Source: Thamnaconus septentrionalis (Eukaryota > Chordata > Actinopteri > Tetraodontiformes > Monacanthidae). Taken from it: a stretch of DNA of 64,000 nt. The stretch is taken from positions 12,197,466 through 12,261,465 of the forward strand of contig CM020514.1 of assembly GCA_009823395.1 (NCBI GenBank), given 5' to 3'. The translations under genes and the position numbers were made by a program. Shown in pieces: positions 37,320-49,393 of this stretch (the stretch's first letter is position 1; each line of letters opens with the position of its first letter). The notes under the pieces are model-generated. The model ran no database searches, had not been told where the DNA came from, and saw nothing but the letters and a program-made list of their open reading frames with translations.

Positions 37320-37900
37320 GCTATTCATTAACCGTGCTCTGGTGGGCCGTTGTGTAATTGTTTTTTACCACCACACGGGAAAGTGGCTGGCCAGAGGAGC
37401 TTAGTATTAATTTTACCCAGCCATAGCCGAGGGATTAGACGCGCTTTCCCTTGGCAAGGCTGTTTGGCAACCACACTTATCTGCAGCGACTTACAGGGCT
37501 TATTGAACATTAGCACGCAATTATCTTTGATGGTCAAAAGTTTCCTGCCGGCTGACAAGACCCAATTATTCCCTGTTAGGTCTTCTCTGCGGAACGCTAC
37601 ATAAATATCAAGGTGTAAGAAAGAGGGGTGGGGGTGTGGGTGGGTGGGGGAAGGGGGTCAATAAGTGGAACTGAACACTTAATAAAGCTTGGACATAGAC
37701 GAGAAAGCATGTATAATTGTGATTGGCTCCGTAATGCCTGGCGCTGTGATTTACGGCTAATTGTGCCATCCAGTCGCTGGAATGATCCACCGGCAAGACT
37801 GCAGCGTGCTCCGAGTAATTGATATTTGCCTTTCCAGCCCATATGTGCATGATTAAAAGTCCATGTTCGGTTTAAAGGGTTCAATTATCACCTCCACCCG
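37320..37900. other. Repeat-poor candidate conserved noncoding region
   Basis: About 580 bp of balanced base composition with several TAATTA/TAATTG-like homeodomain cores and almost no microsatellite sequence, except the G-rich block at 37624-37658. This contrasts with the repeat-rich surroundings. Whether it is conserved cannot be judged from one sequence. Confidence 0.2.
37624..37658 (+). other. Strong G-quadruplex motif
   Basis: Six runs of three to five G with loops of one to three bases (GGGG, GGGGG, GGG, GGG, GGGGG, GGGGG). This meets the usual G3+N1-7 rule with very short loops. It lies on the template strand of erbb4. Confidence 0.7.
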
Positions 37901-39469
37901 CCCCTTGGCTGAACGTTATTGAATTTAGTGAATGATACATTGGAAGGCGACGCGCCATTGAAGGGCATGAGAAGTCAAGCCTGTCCTATCTGGGGCTAAA
38001 ATGCAAAAAAATATCATCTGACAACAAATGTTTACTTTTTATTTCTCAAAGTCAAATTAAAATGAGCAAACACACACAAAATAAATCCGTAAAAAAACAA
38101 TCATCTCACTCACTCTGTGTTTGGGAAACAAAATAAAAATGCTTTGAGAAAAAAAAAAAAAAAACATGTGGCTAAACCCACAATGTAGAAATCCATATTT
38201 ATGATGACTGTTCAATATGCAATTTAGATTTTTATGATAGCGCCCTGAAGGTAGCAGAATATCAATTATTCAAGGTTGGATCTGTCAACACACAGCCGGC
38301 GGCCAGGAGAACACTTTCATGTGCTCAGTTTTATTATTCTCTTTATTTACATCAGGGACATCATCGAGTTTCCCAAATTTTATGTCATTTCCATTTCATC
38401 ATTTATCATGAAACGCGTCTGTATCAGCAGAGGCACTTTTAACAATGCGTTTCCATTGAAGAGACACATATTGATCATTGCGACATCAGCACCGGTGAGA
38501 TTCTGCGCGTTCCAGAATAGCCGCGTCCTTTCAGTCTCGGTTGTCCTGCGCACAGCGGCGGCTCTTCAAGGCCTTTATGCAACAAATGCATAATGGTATA
38601 AAATGGCACAATTTGTGGGTGTAAAATGTTCCCATCAAAACTCTTCATAATGGCAGGAGCGGGGAAAGGACAGCGTGGAGGATCATTTCTGGTGAAAAGG
38701 GGAAAACCTACATGATGGCCTTTAATTCACTTTGTTTGAGGTGTCAGACCAGCGTCAGCTTGCAACACGCTGTCTTTAGCATTGTTTGGTTAAACGTTTG
38801 CCCAAGTAATTAAGTCACTGAAATTAATTGAGTCACTTCAAGTAATCAATTGAAACTAACTCAAAATGTGTAAGTAATTGTATAGTATAATAATTGAATG
38901 ATAAATGTTGGAAAAAATGATTTTGAGTGGAAAAGACAATCAAACTTACAATTTGCACAAAAAATAACTTTGTTTAATGTCACAATAATAAGCTATTTCT
39001 ATGGCAGGGCTGAGGGCACTGGGAAGATGCATCCAGAGCAGTTTGCTTTCCTTCTTTTACCCCAGACAGGTTCCCAAAGCTGCAAACAGTTTTGTGAAAC
39101 CGAGAGCCAGTTTCCTTTTTTTTTTCTCCCTCCCCCGCCTTAATTACCAAAGAGCTGCCACACTCCTGGAAATAGGGACCCGCCGGACTCCAGCCTCTAG
39201 ATCGCTTCATTTCCTCAGACCTCTCCGTGTCTTTGCCTGCCTCCCTCCCACTGTTGCACGTTTCGGCCTTTCGCTCGCCGCTCGCAGTTGAAAGAAGTTT
39301 CTCACCTCCGAGTGAGTGCGAGCGGCGGTCGAAATCAATTCCCTTCCTCATCAGCAGTCGATGCGCGGCCGATCGGTGGGGAAAAGAGAGGAGGCAACTC
39401 TATTGATGATGGAGGAGATGTTGTCACACCTGGTTTTCTCTTTACATCTTGCTCACCTGGGGCTGTGCG

Positions 39470-39720
39470 ATAACATTAGTATTGATCCTAACAAGCCGGC
39501 CCCGGCTAATTTAATAATGACAGAAATGCAGCTGGAATCCAAGGCCGCCGCATTTATGTGGCTATTTTTACAGTGCGTGAGTGGAAATGAATGGGCTCAC
39601 ATGATCCCCCACCCCCATCAGTGTTTACAGGGGCAAGTGTTTTGACCCTTGACCCCTGGCGTTAAACTAAGCGGATTATTAATTACAGTTTGACTGCTGG
39701 CAGAGGGTTGAGACAAAAAG
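39470..39720. promoter_or_regulatory. Candidate regulatory block with MEF2-like and DR1 nuclear-receptor motifs
   Basis: CTATTTTTA at 39562-39570 is a MEF2-type core. TGACCCTTGACCC at 39643-39655 reads on the minus strand as GGGTCA-A-GGGTCA, a perfect direct repeat with one-base spacing (DR1), the site class of RXR heterodimers, HNF4 and COUP-TF. The surrounding 250 bp are free of simple repeats. Motif occurrence is seen; enhancer activity is inference. Confidence 0.3.
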
Positions 39721-40379
39721 TTGTAAGAAAAATCCCTCATCAGTAATGCAGTGTGTCAATGTACTAGTTTTATTTTTTTTTTTTAATCCACATTACTTGT
39801 TGTGGTTCTTGTTTTGTTCCTGTGTCATACATTTGATCCATCTCTCACTTTTAATTCTTCTTATTCAGAGTTTCAATTAATAGTTATTAGTTTGTTTGTT
39901 CGTTTGTGTTATCTCTGGAGGTAATTAGTCCAAATTAGCTGTAAAAGTCCATCTTTAGTCTGCTGCAGAGGCTCCTTGTTGATGCCAGTAGGAAATAAAA
40001 AAAACATTCTTTTCAATCACATAACTTTTCTTTGAAGGATTTAAATTAAAAAAGTGCTTCTTGGGCGTAAACCCTTGACGCAAATTTAGCCGTCAGGAGT
40101 GAGCGGTACCGGCCCGGCAGAGTGCGCAAGGCAAACAGAGACACGCACTGATGCAAGACAAAGGGCTTGTTGAGCAATAACCGCACTACGGCGGGAACAA
40201 GTTATGCTTCCTGACACATAATTTGATTTTAATGAACAACAAGTCACAGGGAATGAGGCTCAGGAAGCCCGTTTCCATCGGCGTCCATCTCCAGAGCAGC
40301 GCTAATGAAGTGCCTGGCACATAGCACCTGGACAGGAGGGAGGAAGATGTGTGCATTTAGCCTGACAGATAGACACGTG

Positions 40380-40384
<5 letters not shown>

Positions 40385-40415
<31 letters not shown>
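40385..40415. repeat. (CA)n microsatellite
   Basis: GCGC followed by about 15 CA units. Simple repeat. Confidence 0.95.
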
Positions 40416-40416
<1 letters not shown>

Positions 40417-41142
40417 CTCTCTCCGTGCACGTGCATGCAGGGTAAATATACATCAGAACAGCGCAGCGTCTGTCCTTCCTGTAATAATTCTGAATCAGCT
40501 CGGTAGCGGCACTCCGAGTGGACCGAAAACAAATCCCAATGACTCATTACATCAAGTACATGTTTAAATTCTCCCTTACTTTGATGAGACAAATCCATCA
40601 CGTATGCATTCAGCTTGGATGCATGCCAGTTTTTTGTTTTTTTTTGCTAGGATAACCACTAAGGTCTGCAAACAATCACACTGAAAAAAGAAAGCGCTGT
40701 GTTTAGCAGGGAGACGGTGCCGAGTCTTCACCGTGGAGCAGCCGCAGGCCTGCAGAATCTCAGCCGTGTTCACGTTGCATGGGCAAAATAAATTACGCGC
40801 TTCACCCACTTTGAGTGACAGCTGGAGACAAGTAACAGCACTTTGTGTCTTGTAACACTCCAGTAACACTCGGCGCGAACCAAAACTGATAAACCGCAGC
40901 TCCTTTCAATTTTTTATCAGGAGTTGGAGGGCGGCGGTAGAGGAACGGGGAGACTAGGTGAGCTGAGCACTTCCCGGAGTTTTCGGGCAAGAGGCCGATT
41001 AACGGGGATTGATGAAACGAAGGAGGGAGGGGTTGGGAGCCAAACTGCTGAAATGAATCAAACCGGGCGAGTGTCTGAGTTTCTGGGCGCTGCTTTGCAT
41101 GAAATTTAACTGGATCCCACTCTCACATTCATGTTGCAAAAG

Positions 41143-41173
41143 TGCATGTGTGTGTGTGTGTGTGTTTGTGTGT
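41143..41173. repeat. (TG)n microsatellite
   Basis: About 31 bp of TG with one TTTG interruption. Simple repeat. Confidence 0.92.
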
Positions 41174-42316
41174 CCATCCCAGACTTGACAAAGTCAGCCT
41201 TCACTCCCTGCACTAACAAGTCGGTGAACACCAACCTTCTTTGTTATCCAGCTTCCTTTGTCTTGAACAGCAGCTAATAAACAGACCACTTTTCCCAAAG
41301 TATAAAATGATTTTAAATATTAGTTAGCTTGTTTTGCTAGGTGCTAGTTCTAGAAAGCACCTGCCAAGAGAAACATCTGCACGCTGTCATGTCAGAGCAG
41401 TCATGTACTCAGAAATTTGAAGTGTATTCTGGGAGATGACCTAAACTGGCAGTGGGGAGCAAAAAAAACCAAAACAAACCACAAATCATTTGTTTTTAAA
41501 AGTGCAGCGAATGAAAAAGCCTTTCTTGGGAATTGAACCAAAGTCAACAGCTGGGTTTAGTGGTTGGCCTTCAAAAACCGCAGAAAACATAACAAGGTCA
41601 CCGATGAGGACAGTAGGCGGACATTTTTACATGCATGTAGCTGGTGGGTAGCAAGCCCCTCCCCTCCCTTCCCCTGTGGGTGTGGCCTTTGACGATGTGG
41701 CTGTTGAAAGCAGCGCCGTCACGTTGCCTTCCCGTCGAGTCGGCGTCTCCTCCGGGCGGGGGGGTTAACGCTCGTCGGCCGCATCCGGCGGCGCGCAGTC
41801 ACGGCGTGGCAAGCTCGATTTCATCAAAACCAAAGAGGGCGTTGGGGTGGTGGGCGGGGGGAAGTGTGGGGAAGGAGTGGCACTGCCCTCCCCCTTCCAC
41901 CGCCTGTTCCCGGGTCAAGCCCGATGCGGATGTTCTCTTGCCATCCACTTTATGACGCCTCGGATTGTGCAAAACTCTGAAAATTTAATGAAGCAGACTG
42001 GTAGCGTTGTGTGTGTGATTGCGACGCGTCGCGTCGTGTCTTTTTCTTATTCTTGGGGCCTTAACAGAGCTGGCTCCTCCGTTGTAAGAAGGAAAGTTCA
42101 TTCGCACTCTGCCAAAAATAAATAAATAAATAAATAAAGGAAAAGTGCTGACCTTTCTGCCCGAACACTATCAGAATTGATAATCAAGGAATTAAGTGAA
42201 TTAGAGGCTGGCAAGGACGTTTAGAGAGGCTGAGGGATGGATATGTGAGAGGGACTGTAATGAAGTCAATGGCGCGAGAGTAATGCACCATCACCCGTCA
42301 CCAGCAGCAATCCTGC

Positions 42317-42317
<1 letters not shown>

Positions 42318-42368
<51 letters not shown>
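42318..42368. repeat. (CA)n microsatellite
   Basis: About 25 uninterrupted CA units. Likely polymorphic. Confidence 0.97.
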
Positions 42369-44400
42369 ACCCACCGTACTGAAATACCCCTGGGCATCAG
42401 GGCAGAAGATATTAAAAAACTGTGGCACATCCTTTTCAAGGACAATTAGACATTTCTCCCCTTTGGTCTCCTTATTTACAAATTGCCAGAGACAGACACC
42501 GCCGAGGCGGCTCAGGAACAATATTTTTCAAGCTAACATTCAGACGCTACGCCGTTACACGTTTTTGCGCCGCACCGGCTGGTGTTTCCCCGATGCATTT
42601 TCCTCCCCGCCCGCCCGGTAGCGTGACGTCTCTGCCTCTGACAACCTCACGTGATAATTTCATTGTACTGGTCCCGAAAGAAACGACCCTTTCAAACGCC
42701 GAGCTAATGGAGCTGTACATTAGCGCTAATGCCGCTGGCGTGGAGGTAAATGACACGCAGGAAGTAGTAATGCGCCAGAGCTTCTGTTTTGAGGGATGTT
42801 TCCTGACAGAATGCCGTGTGCCATAACTGACCTCTTAGGGTCTATCAGTGGTTGTTGCACATGAGAAAATGTTTGGTTATAAAAATCACAACTGCTAACC
42901 TAGATAATGGCGTGACAGGCAAAGAGACACAAAGGTAACAGAGTCAACAAACAATGCTAGTGTTGTCATTTTAGCGACTACGGCTTGGTAGCTTTCCTTG
43001 TTTTCTGCTTATTTTGATTCCTTTGAATCCCAGTAGATTATTTTAGGTAGCACAGAACATGCCTTACAGCAGAAAAGAAGAGAAAACACTAACCGTACAT
43101 CCAAAGTTTTCCCAGTCAAAAAAAAGAAATCAATTCTGAAACATATAAATATTTGGAAAGACTTTTTGGAGGTGAGAAATATTCAGGAAAATGATGATCT
43201 CAGCTTCTGAAGAAACAGACAGGACTTTCTTTTCAAATCTATGTGAGATTTAAGTTTTGTAATAAACCTGCATCTCCTTTATAAAGTGTTGCCAATCTGT
43301 TTTGCTGCAAAACCTCCAAAACATTCACTTAGAAAAAGAAGCTCACTCATCAACATGGTGGACAAACTATTTGCAAAACAAAAATCAAAAGGCAGCCAGC
43401 CAAAGAAAAGAGGCACAGTCCGTTTCACACCTCTTGAATAACGTTGCTAAATGTAAACTTAAGATAACCTTAAATTTCTAAAAGTCTGAGCCCTGATGTG
43501 AGCCGGGAAATCAATATTCCCCCTGCCCACATCCCTTTGTTCTCTGTTTTAGGCTGCATTACGCACTTTGCAGAGAATCAGAATTCCGGGATGTGAAGCT
43601 GGAGGATGGAAGTGGTACAACAAACACGATGCCCCGCAGCAACCAGATCTTTACACTTGTCTGCTTCTCCGCCGAGTAGTCATACACTGACAAAACCGGG
43701 CGGAGAGGGGGCGAAAGAAAAGCGGCTCAGCAGAGAGCACTGACTCCCACCTACTTGCGTCGTCAAGGCTGCACAGTCGCGGACAGCATGGAGCTTTTAT
43801 TTATTAATTTATTTATTTTTTTCCTGGCGTGCATTTTTTAAAAAACTGCAGAGTGCAAAAGTGTGGCACGGCGTCTCAGGAGGTCTTATTAGGGCTGTCA
43901 GTGTAACTACAGTTGGAAAAAAAGAAATGCGGCCACATCATTATTATTTCCCCCCCTTCCTCGTTCTGTCTAACCCCGCAAATGCGCTGTGACATTTTCT
44001 GGTTCCTACCAGAAAACAGGGACGGGCTACCCGGGGCCGGCGCCGCGCCACTTTTCATCTGACTCATGACACAGGTTGGCAAAGGGCACTTTGCCCGCCC
44101 ACAAAAACTTGAAAACATCAAGAGAGCAAAGTTGGACTGAGTCAGAAAAGTGTACTCGTGTCTGCCACTCTGACTTCTGGCTTCTGAGCCTTTGAATAAA
44201 GTGGGCAGATCTGGCAAAGTGAATCCCACCTGGACGGTAGTGACGGAGTGAGTGAGTTCCCGTATCCCACAGTGCAGGTTTCTTCGTGCGCCGTGTGCAG
44301 GGCGCCTTGTGAAAATCAAAAGGCCAGACCTTGATGGTTTGGTGTCGACATCCCAGTTAGCAGCTAAAAGTAATCCAGGGTTACTGGCGAACGCTATTAA

Positions 44401-45332
44401 CCCTTTAGGCGCCATGGTCCCAAAATTGAGACAAGCGTCATTGCTGAATTAAACAGGCCATAGCGGCAAATATGGTGCTGAAAGTAGTTACTACTTTACA
44501 CCAGGAGATGGCAGACACCTGTGGCTTCAATCTGAGCAGTATTTGTGGGGGCGTTTATATTGAGATTTCGGAGTATAAAGTGAGAGGAAGCCCGCCTCAG
44601 TCGAGGTGACAATGAAGTGGTTGTAGTGGGAGCAGAGAGAGAAAGACAGTGAATTTTGCTGAGAATACATCGCCAAGAGGTTTGTTCGTTGACGAAGTAC
44701 TTCGTCAAGTAATGTCTGACTCAGATAATGAAGAGGAATATTCGCACTCTGACGATGATGTTCAGTCGTCCAGTGAGAGCGAGTCTGCGGGTGCGTCTTT
44801 ACGCAGCGGCAGCGAGTCCATGCGCCACGACAGTCACCAAGCAGCACACGCTTCGCCTCAGCGTGGCCGGGTGTAGTGGGAGTAATTGGCGAATGAGGAT
44901 GAGGGGACGTGGTGGGGGAAGCAGGAGTGCTCAAAACACCGCTAATGGTGACAGAGGGCGCAGGGAATTAGTGATCAAGATGGTAGAAGCTGTGGGAGGA
45001 AACATCCAGCCAGTGCCGGTGGAGACAGCAGGGATGTTTCCCATCACCCTGTAAATTACAGTGATGATGGCTGTTTGAGATATGTGGAAAATTATCAAAA
45101 GTGGATAAAACATTTTGATGAGCCTGTGGGGTATTGTGGAGACAGGGATCTGACATACAGACCCCTGACATCTGACATAATACAAAAACAAACACACAAA
45201 AATTTACTCCTTTCACAAAGTTTGGGTCGATTACAGTACAGCTTTATCTCTAACCAATTTCAAGTCACAGCCATTTGAAATCTTAATATCAAAATTGAAT
45301 ATTTGATTGAAAAAATGATGGTGCTTAAAGGG
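44401..45332 (+). mobile_element. piggyBac-like element, internally deleted, with TTAA duplication
   Basis: The element is 932 bp and is flanked on both sides by TTAA (44397-44400 and 45333-45336), the obligate piggyBac target. Its ends are inverted repeats: CCCTTTAGGCGCCAT at the left and, reverse-complemented, CCCTTTAAGCACCAT at the right (13 of 15 match). Inside, an acidic Ser/Glu/Asp-rich frame at 44649-44876 resembles the N-terminus of a piggyBac-type transposase. No DDD catalytic core or C-terminal zinc-finger is visible, so it is a non-autonomous, internally deleted copy. CCCTTT/AAAGGG ends and TTAA are decisive for the superfamily. Confidence 0.85.
44649..44876 (+). pseudogene. piggyBac-like transposase N-terminal fragment
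   Basis: A 75-codon frame starts at an ATG and reads VDEVLRQVMSDSDNEEEYSH, followed by a Ser/Glu-rich run. Acidic, low-complexity N-termini of this sort precede the catalytic domain in piggyBac transposases. The frame stops before any DDD motif. Further open pieces (for example 45075-45278) lie downstream within the element but I cannot assign them to known transposase blocks. It sits between the inverted repeats, which supports the origin. Confidence 0.6.
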
Positions 45333-45469
45333 TTAAGTTTGCAAAGCAATCCAATGATCCATTCACTCGTTCATTATCTAATGCATCAAAGTATTGTCTA
45401 TTTTTCTATTAAAGCACCTGAGCTTACAGGTCTTTTGCCGTCTATTTCGGTTCTGTTCAGGGGGAGGCC

Positions 45470-45527
45470 ACTCAGGATGCGACTGGGAGTTGAACCTGCA
45501 ACCTTCTTGCTGTGAGGCGACCATGCA
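45470..45527 (-). mobile_element. Degraded head fragment of the L2-tailed SINE family
   Basis: GTTGAACCTGCAACCTTCTT followed by GCTGTGAGGCGACC matches the reverse complement of the SINE head (B box and the CTCACAGCAAGAAGG block) seen in the two intact copies. The A-box part and the tail are lost or diverged. It lies 135 bp beyond the piggyBac-like element. Confidence 0.5.
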
Positions 45528-48140
45528 AAACTGCATTTGATTGGCCGTAACAGTGAGCAAAACTTCAGTGCAAAGGTTCCCCAACAAACAAAAACATCTT
45601 TAAAAAATATTTTTTTTGAGGCAGATGGCTTCAGTGCTGAGGCCACTTTCATCAAATGGAAGAAAAAAAAAAGAGGGTGTGGGGGCCACAGAAGGGGTTC
45701 CGTCCTTGTACTCTGATGCAAAACCGAGGCTGAACGGTCATCTCCGGGGGCGGGACGCATCCTGTGATTACTTGAAAGCTTGCTTTTTGGATGGAAGTCC
45801 TGGTAGGAACCTTCTGGAGGCGGAAGAAGGAGCGGAGATGCTGCAGGGTGGGAGCACCGCCTGTTAGGACACCTTCTGCCTCACACACACACACACGCAG
45901 CAAAAGAAAGTTCTCTCTGCCTGTTGTTTATTTTTATTTCTTTGCTCTGCATACTCAACCAACCTGGAACAGGTTTAAAGAAACAAAAAAGTGTCCAGAG
46001 AAGAAGAAAAAAAGCCTACAGAGAACAGGGTGATGAATGAGTCAGCTTTCCCCCGCAGCGGCCTTGCTTCTCTCTGATTCTCTCTCCGTGGCTCTGCCTC
46101 TCCTCTATCACTGCCCCCTTTTCTCAATCTAATTAGATTTGTCTGTAACCTCACTGTTCCTGCTCCCGCTCTCACTCCTCTTTGTCTTGCAGCGGCGCTT
46201 GATCCCATGTACTACAGCCCGCTCCGCAAAAGGGATTTAAACCCACTACGGGTTGGGGAGGGGGGTGGATTTATTTCAACTCTTCTTTTTTCCCTCCCTC
46301 CTCTAAAGAGGAGCCCTTATGCAAGCACAATGGGAACAAACACGGGGTGGGACACACGCTGGTTTGGATGGAGCGCGCCGCCTTTCATCGTGCCGCTGTA
46401 AGACAACACAAATAAGAGCGGAAGAAAACAGCGCGCTCGGCTCCCATTACGACGAGGCTCTTTGGAGGGTTTGTGCAAGAGCTGGGAGTAAAGGGCAAAT
46501 CTGCCAAAGAATTCCCCTTTGGTTGCTCTTTTTTTTTTAGTTACTCTGAAGGCCCGTCTCCTTAATCTCTTAGAACTGATGCACGCTGAAACAGGCAAAA
46601 CAAAGCCTGTGAACATAGAGGGGAAAAAAAGCACAGTGAAAAACAGTGAAGTGGTTCGTTTTTGTGATTGAATGTGTTCAGCGCCCCTGTGAGCTCTCAC
46701 AGTCCACCTTTCTCCGCTTACTCCCACTTCAAGACCTTGTCCTCACACGTCTCTTCTTTTTCCGCCATTTAAAAAGCTGGAAAACTAGCCAGGCCGCAGT
46801 TACACAACCACAGACAACTCAATAGTGAGAATCCGTCCCGAGAATTGGACGACAACAAAAGTCCAACCGAACATAAATTAGATGCGCCAAACAACCAGGA
46901 GAAGAAGAAACCCGCACATATTCACTTAAAGCCCACCTCCCCACACTGGCTGCGATTGGCGAGGATGGCTTTAGAGCTGCAAAACAGGTCGGGGGGGGGG
47001 GAATCACAAGTTATTATTGAAGTGCTCCCGCCCTCAATAACAAAGTCCCAGCGTGTGGTGATAGCGCTGTCCCATTCCAGTGATGGACTCGGTTGGCCCC
47101 AACTTTGGCGAAGGGCCCCAGAGAATGATGGAAAAGTAAAGATACAGGGAGAAATATCGACCCGCAGGCACATTGACAAAGAGCAAAGCGCCAGAAAGTG
47201 AGACTGAGCGAGAATCAAAGAGCGGCAGAGGGAGAGGAATGTGCTCCCTGAACCTGTCGTTTGTCTGGCTGACGTCGCCCAGGAATTATAAATCTATCGC
47301 GGGGAAAAGCAACGTGGAGCGCGGCCACAGGCAGCCAAACAAATTACGGACCACCCGGTAATTGAAATGGACAAATAATTTGTACGGGTGTCAAATTTCT
47401 AGAAAAACTTAGTCACGGGGGGGCGACTGGACATGTAAGGGCGATTTTTTACCGAGGAGAATTTTTTTGGTGTTTGAGAAAAACGCCACCGTGAGGTGGG
47501 CAGTGCTCGGCACGTGCACGGTACCGCTTCTCTCCGGCACACACTTTTACACAGCAGAGGCGAAACAAATGAACAACACAAGGAGTGAAAAATGCAACGT
47601 TTGAATCCAACCCGCAACAGAAGCGCAGGAGAAACAACAGCAGGATTTTGGGATGAAAGGGTCGTCTTTCTTCCCCCCTTCGGTGATGTTTTCCAACTCC
47701 AAAACTATTGCACACCCTGTGCATAGTCAGTGCGTTTACATGCAGAGCTTAATCGGAGTAAGCAATAATTCGGTTTTCTCGTCCAATCGGTGTTCTCACC
47801 TTGTCCCCGTATACATGCAGCTGAGAAATTCGAATTATTGATGGGAACGTGTCCTCCTCCCAACACTAGGGGGTGGTGTGAGTCTTTTCAGCTACATCAC
47901 ATCAACTAGAGCTCGGCGGGAACCGGTGTTCCGGTTCAACTCGCTACTATGTTAACTGGCTACCTTTGTTTACTCGCATCTGTAGTTGTCCTAGATTCAG
48001 CAGATGCTAAAACCAGGAAGTGATTTCACTTGTTGCCCTCGCATATATAACCAGAAATGTCACGTAACGTAGTCGTGCTTGGAACGTTGTGTAGGCTCAT
48101 TCCGGTAGTGTCAGTACCAGGTACCCATGTTTCTTCTGAT

Positions 48141-48192
48141 ATTAATAATAATAATAATGATAATAGTAATAATAGTAATAATAATAATAATG

Positions 48193-48229
<37 letters not shown>

Positions 48230-48236
48230 TAATAAG

Positions 48237-48267
<31 letters not shown>

Positions 48268-48269
48268 AG
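48141..48269. repeat. (TAA)n trinucleotide repeat
   Basis: About 40 units of AAT/ATA with G interruptions, inside the Harbinger element just before the transposase start. Confidence 0.97.
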
Positions 48270-48296
48270 TAAAAAACATCATGTGTGTTCTATTTA

Positions 48297-48650
48297 ATGG
48301 CAAGCCGATCACCAAACGACTTTGTGCCATCGCTACTGACTCGAAACTCTCGTTCTTGTTGGATGCGGGTTCGGAGCACAGACGGGTGGGAGAGGGTCGT
48401 ATTGAAGGAGTTTTCGGACACGGAATGGAAAGACAATTTCCGAATGACGCGCGGATCATTCGTCAAACTTTGTGGACTGATGAAAGATGTTTTAAGCCCC
48501 CAGGAGTTGACTGTTCGAACGCCAATTCCCCTCCAGATGAGAACCGCCATTGTTTTATACAATGGCTAGCTGTGCAGAATAACGCGTTGTTGCAAACCAG
48601 TTTGGAGTGCACAAATCAAGTGAATTTACCAAAATAAAAACAAATCAGAA
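48297..48650 (+). pseudogene. Harbinger transposase (HARBI1-like) N-terminal fragment, broken
   Basis: From the ATG at 48297 (MASRSPNDFVPS) the frame reads WERVVLKEFSDTEWKDNFRM, the N-terminal block of PIF/Harbinger nucleases that precedes the DDE domain. It is followed by a leucine-rich helical stretch up to IVLY. The frame ends at a TAG at 48567-48569. In another frame the similarity resumes (SCAE, a stop, then RVVANQFGVHKSS), so both a frameshift and a nonsense change are present. The catalytic DDE half is missing; the sequence goes instead into the convergent minus-strand gene. Confidence 0.8.
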
Positions 48651-48671
48651 AAACATCTTTTTGGTGTGCTT

Positions 48672-48927
48672 TTATTTATAAAGTGAAAATTGTGTTTCCA
48701 ACGAATACGTATTTGTTCAGGGGTGCGCGCAAAGCCAGAGCCCTGCATTTGCTGCGGTCTCCGTTGCGCGTTTTCTGTCCATACATGTATTTTAATCTCT
48801 TCATCTCTTTAAGAAGAGAAAGCATCAGCCCAGTCTCCTCTCTCCAAAAGTGAACATTCTTATTCGCGTTGTTGCCATGTTGTTTCTCCGGTTTTTCCGC
48901 GCCGTCTGTTTTGTTAGACGATGTCAT
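48672..48927 (-). pseudogene. Harbinger Myb/SANT-like accessory protein fragment, frameshifted
   Basis: From the ATG at 48927 the frame reads MTSSNKTDG, then NVHFWREETGLMLSLLKEMK, typical of the start of the Myb/SANT (trihelix-like) DNA-binding domain of the second Harbinger protein. After KTRNGDR the similarity moves to another frame with GFARTPEQIRIRWKT and reaches a TAA at 48674-48672. One frameshift thus separates the two halves. In active elements this protein binds the transposon ends and imports the transposase into the nucleus (family knowledge). The convergent orientation relative to the transposase agrees with known elements. Confidence 0.75.
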
Positions 48928-49065
48928 GAGTCGCGAGAAACACACCCACTCCCACACTCAGATACACACACCACCACATCCACACACACACACACACAAG
49001 AATACACAAGCGCGGGTACACTGTTGCACACTGTTGCATAGCTTATTGTCTTTTTCATCCATGAG

Positions 49066-49176
49066 TATATTATTATTACTGTTATTATTACTATTATTAT
49101 TATCATTATTATTAATAATAATATTATTATTACTATTAACGTCATTATTATCATCGCTATTATTATTATTATAATC
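49066..49176. repeat. (ATT)n imperfect trinucleotide repeat
   Basis: About 110 bp of ATT/ATC/ACT units, inside the Harbinger element. Confidence 0.93.
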
Positions 49177-49247
49177 ATTGTATGTATTCGCATGTATGTT
49201 TATATGGGTATATATGCATCTATGTGCATATGAACATGTGTAAATAA

Positions 49248-49393
<146 letters not shown>

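Noticed and set aside
42422..42826. 134-codon plus-strand open frame
   Set aside because: No recognisable domain, no fitting splice sites, antisense to erbb4; probably a chance frame in GC-richer sequence.
43876..44415. 179-codon minus-strand open frame overlapping the left end of the piggyBac-like element
   Set aside because: It runs across the transposon boundary and has no domain I recognise.
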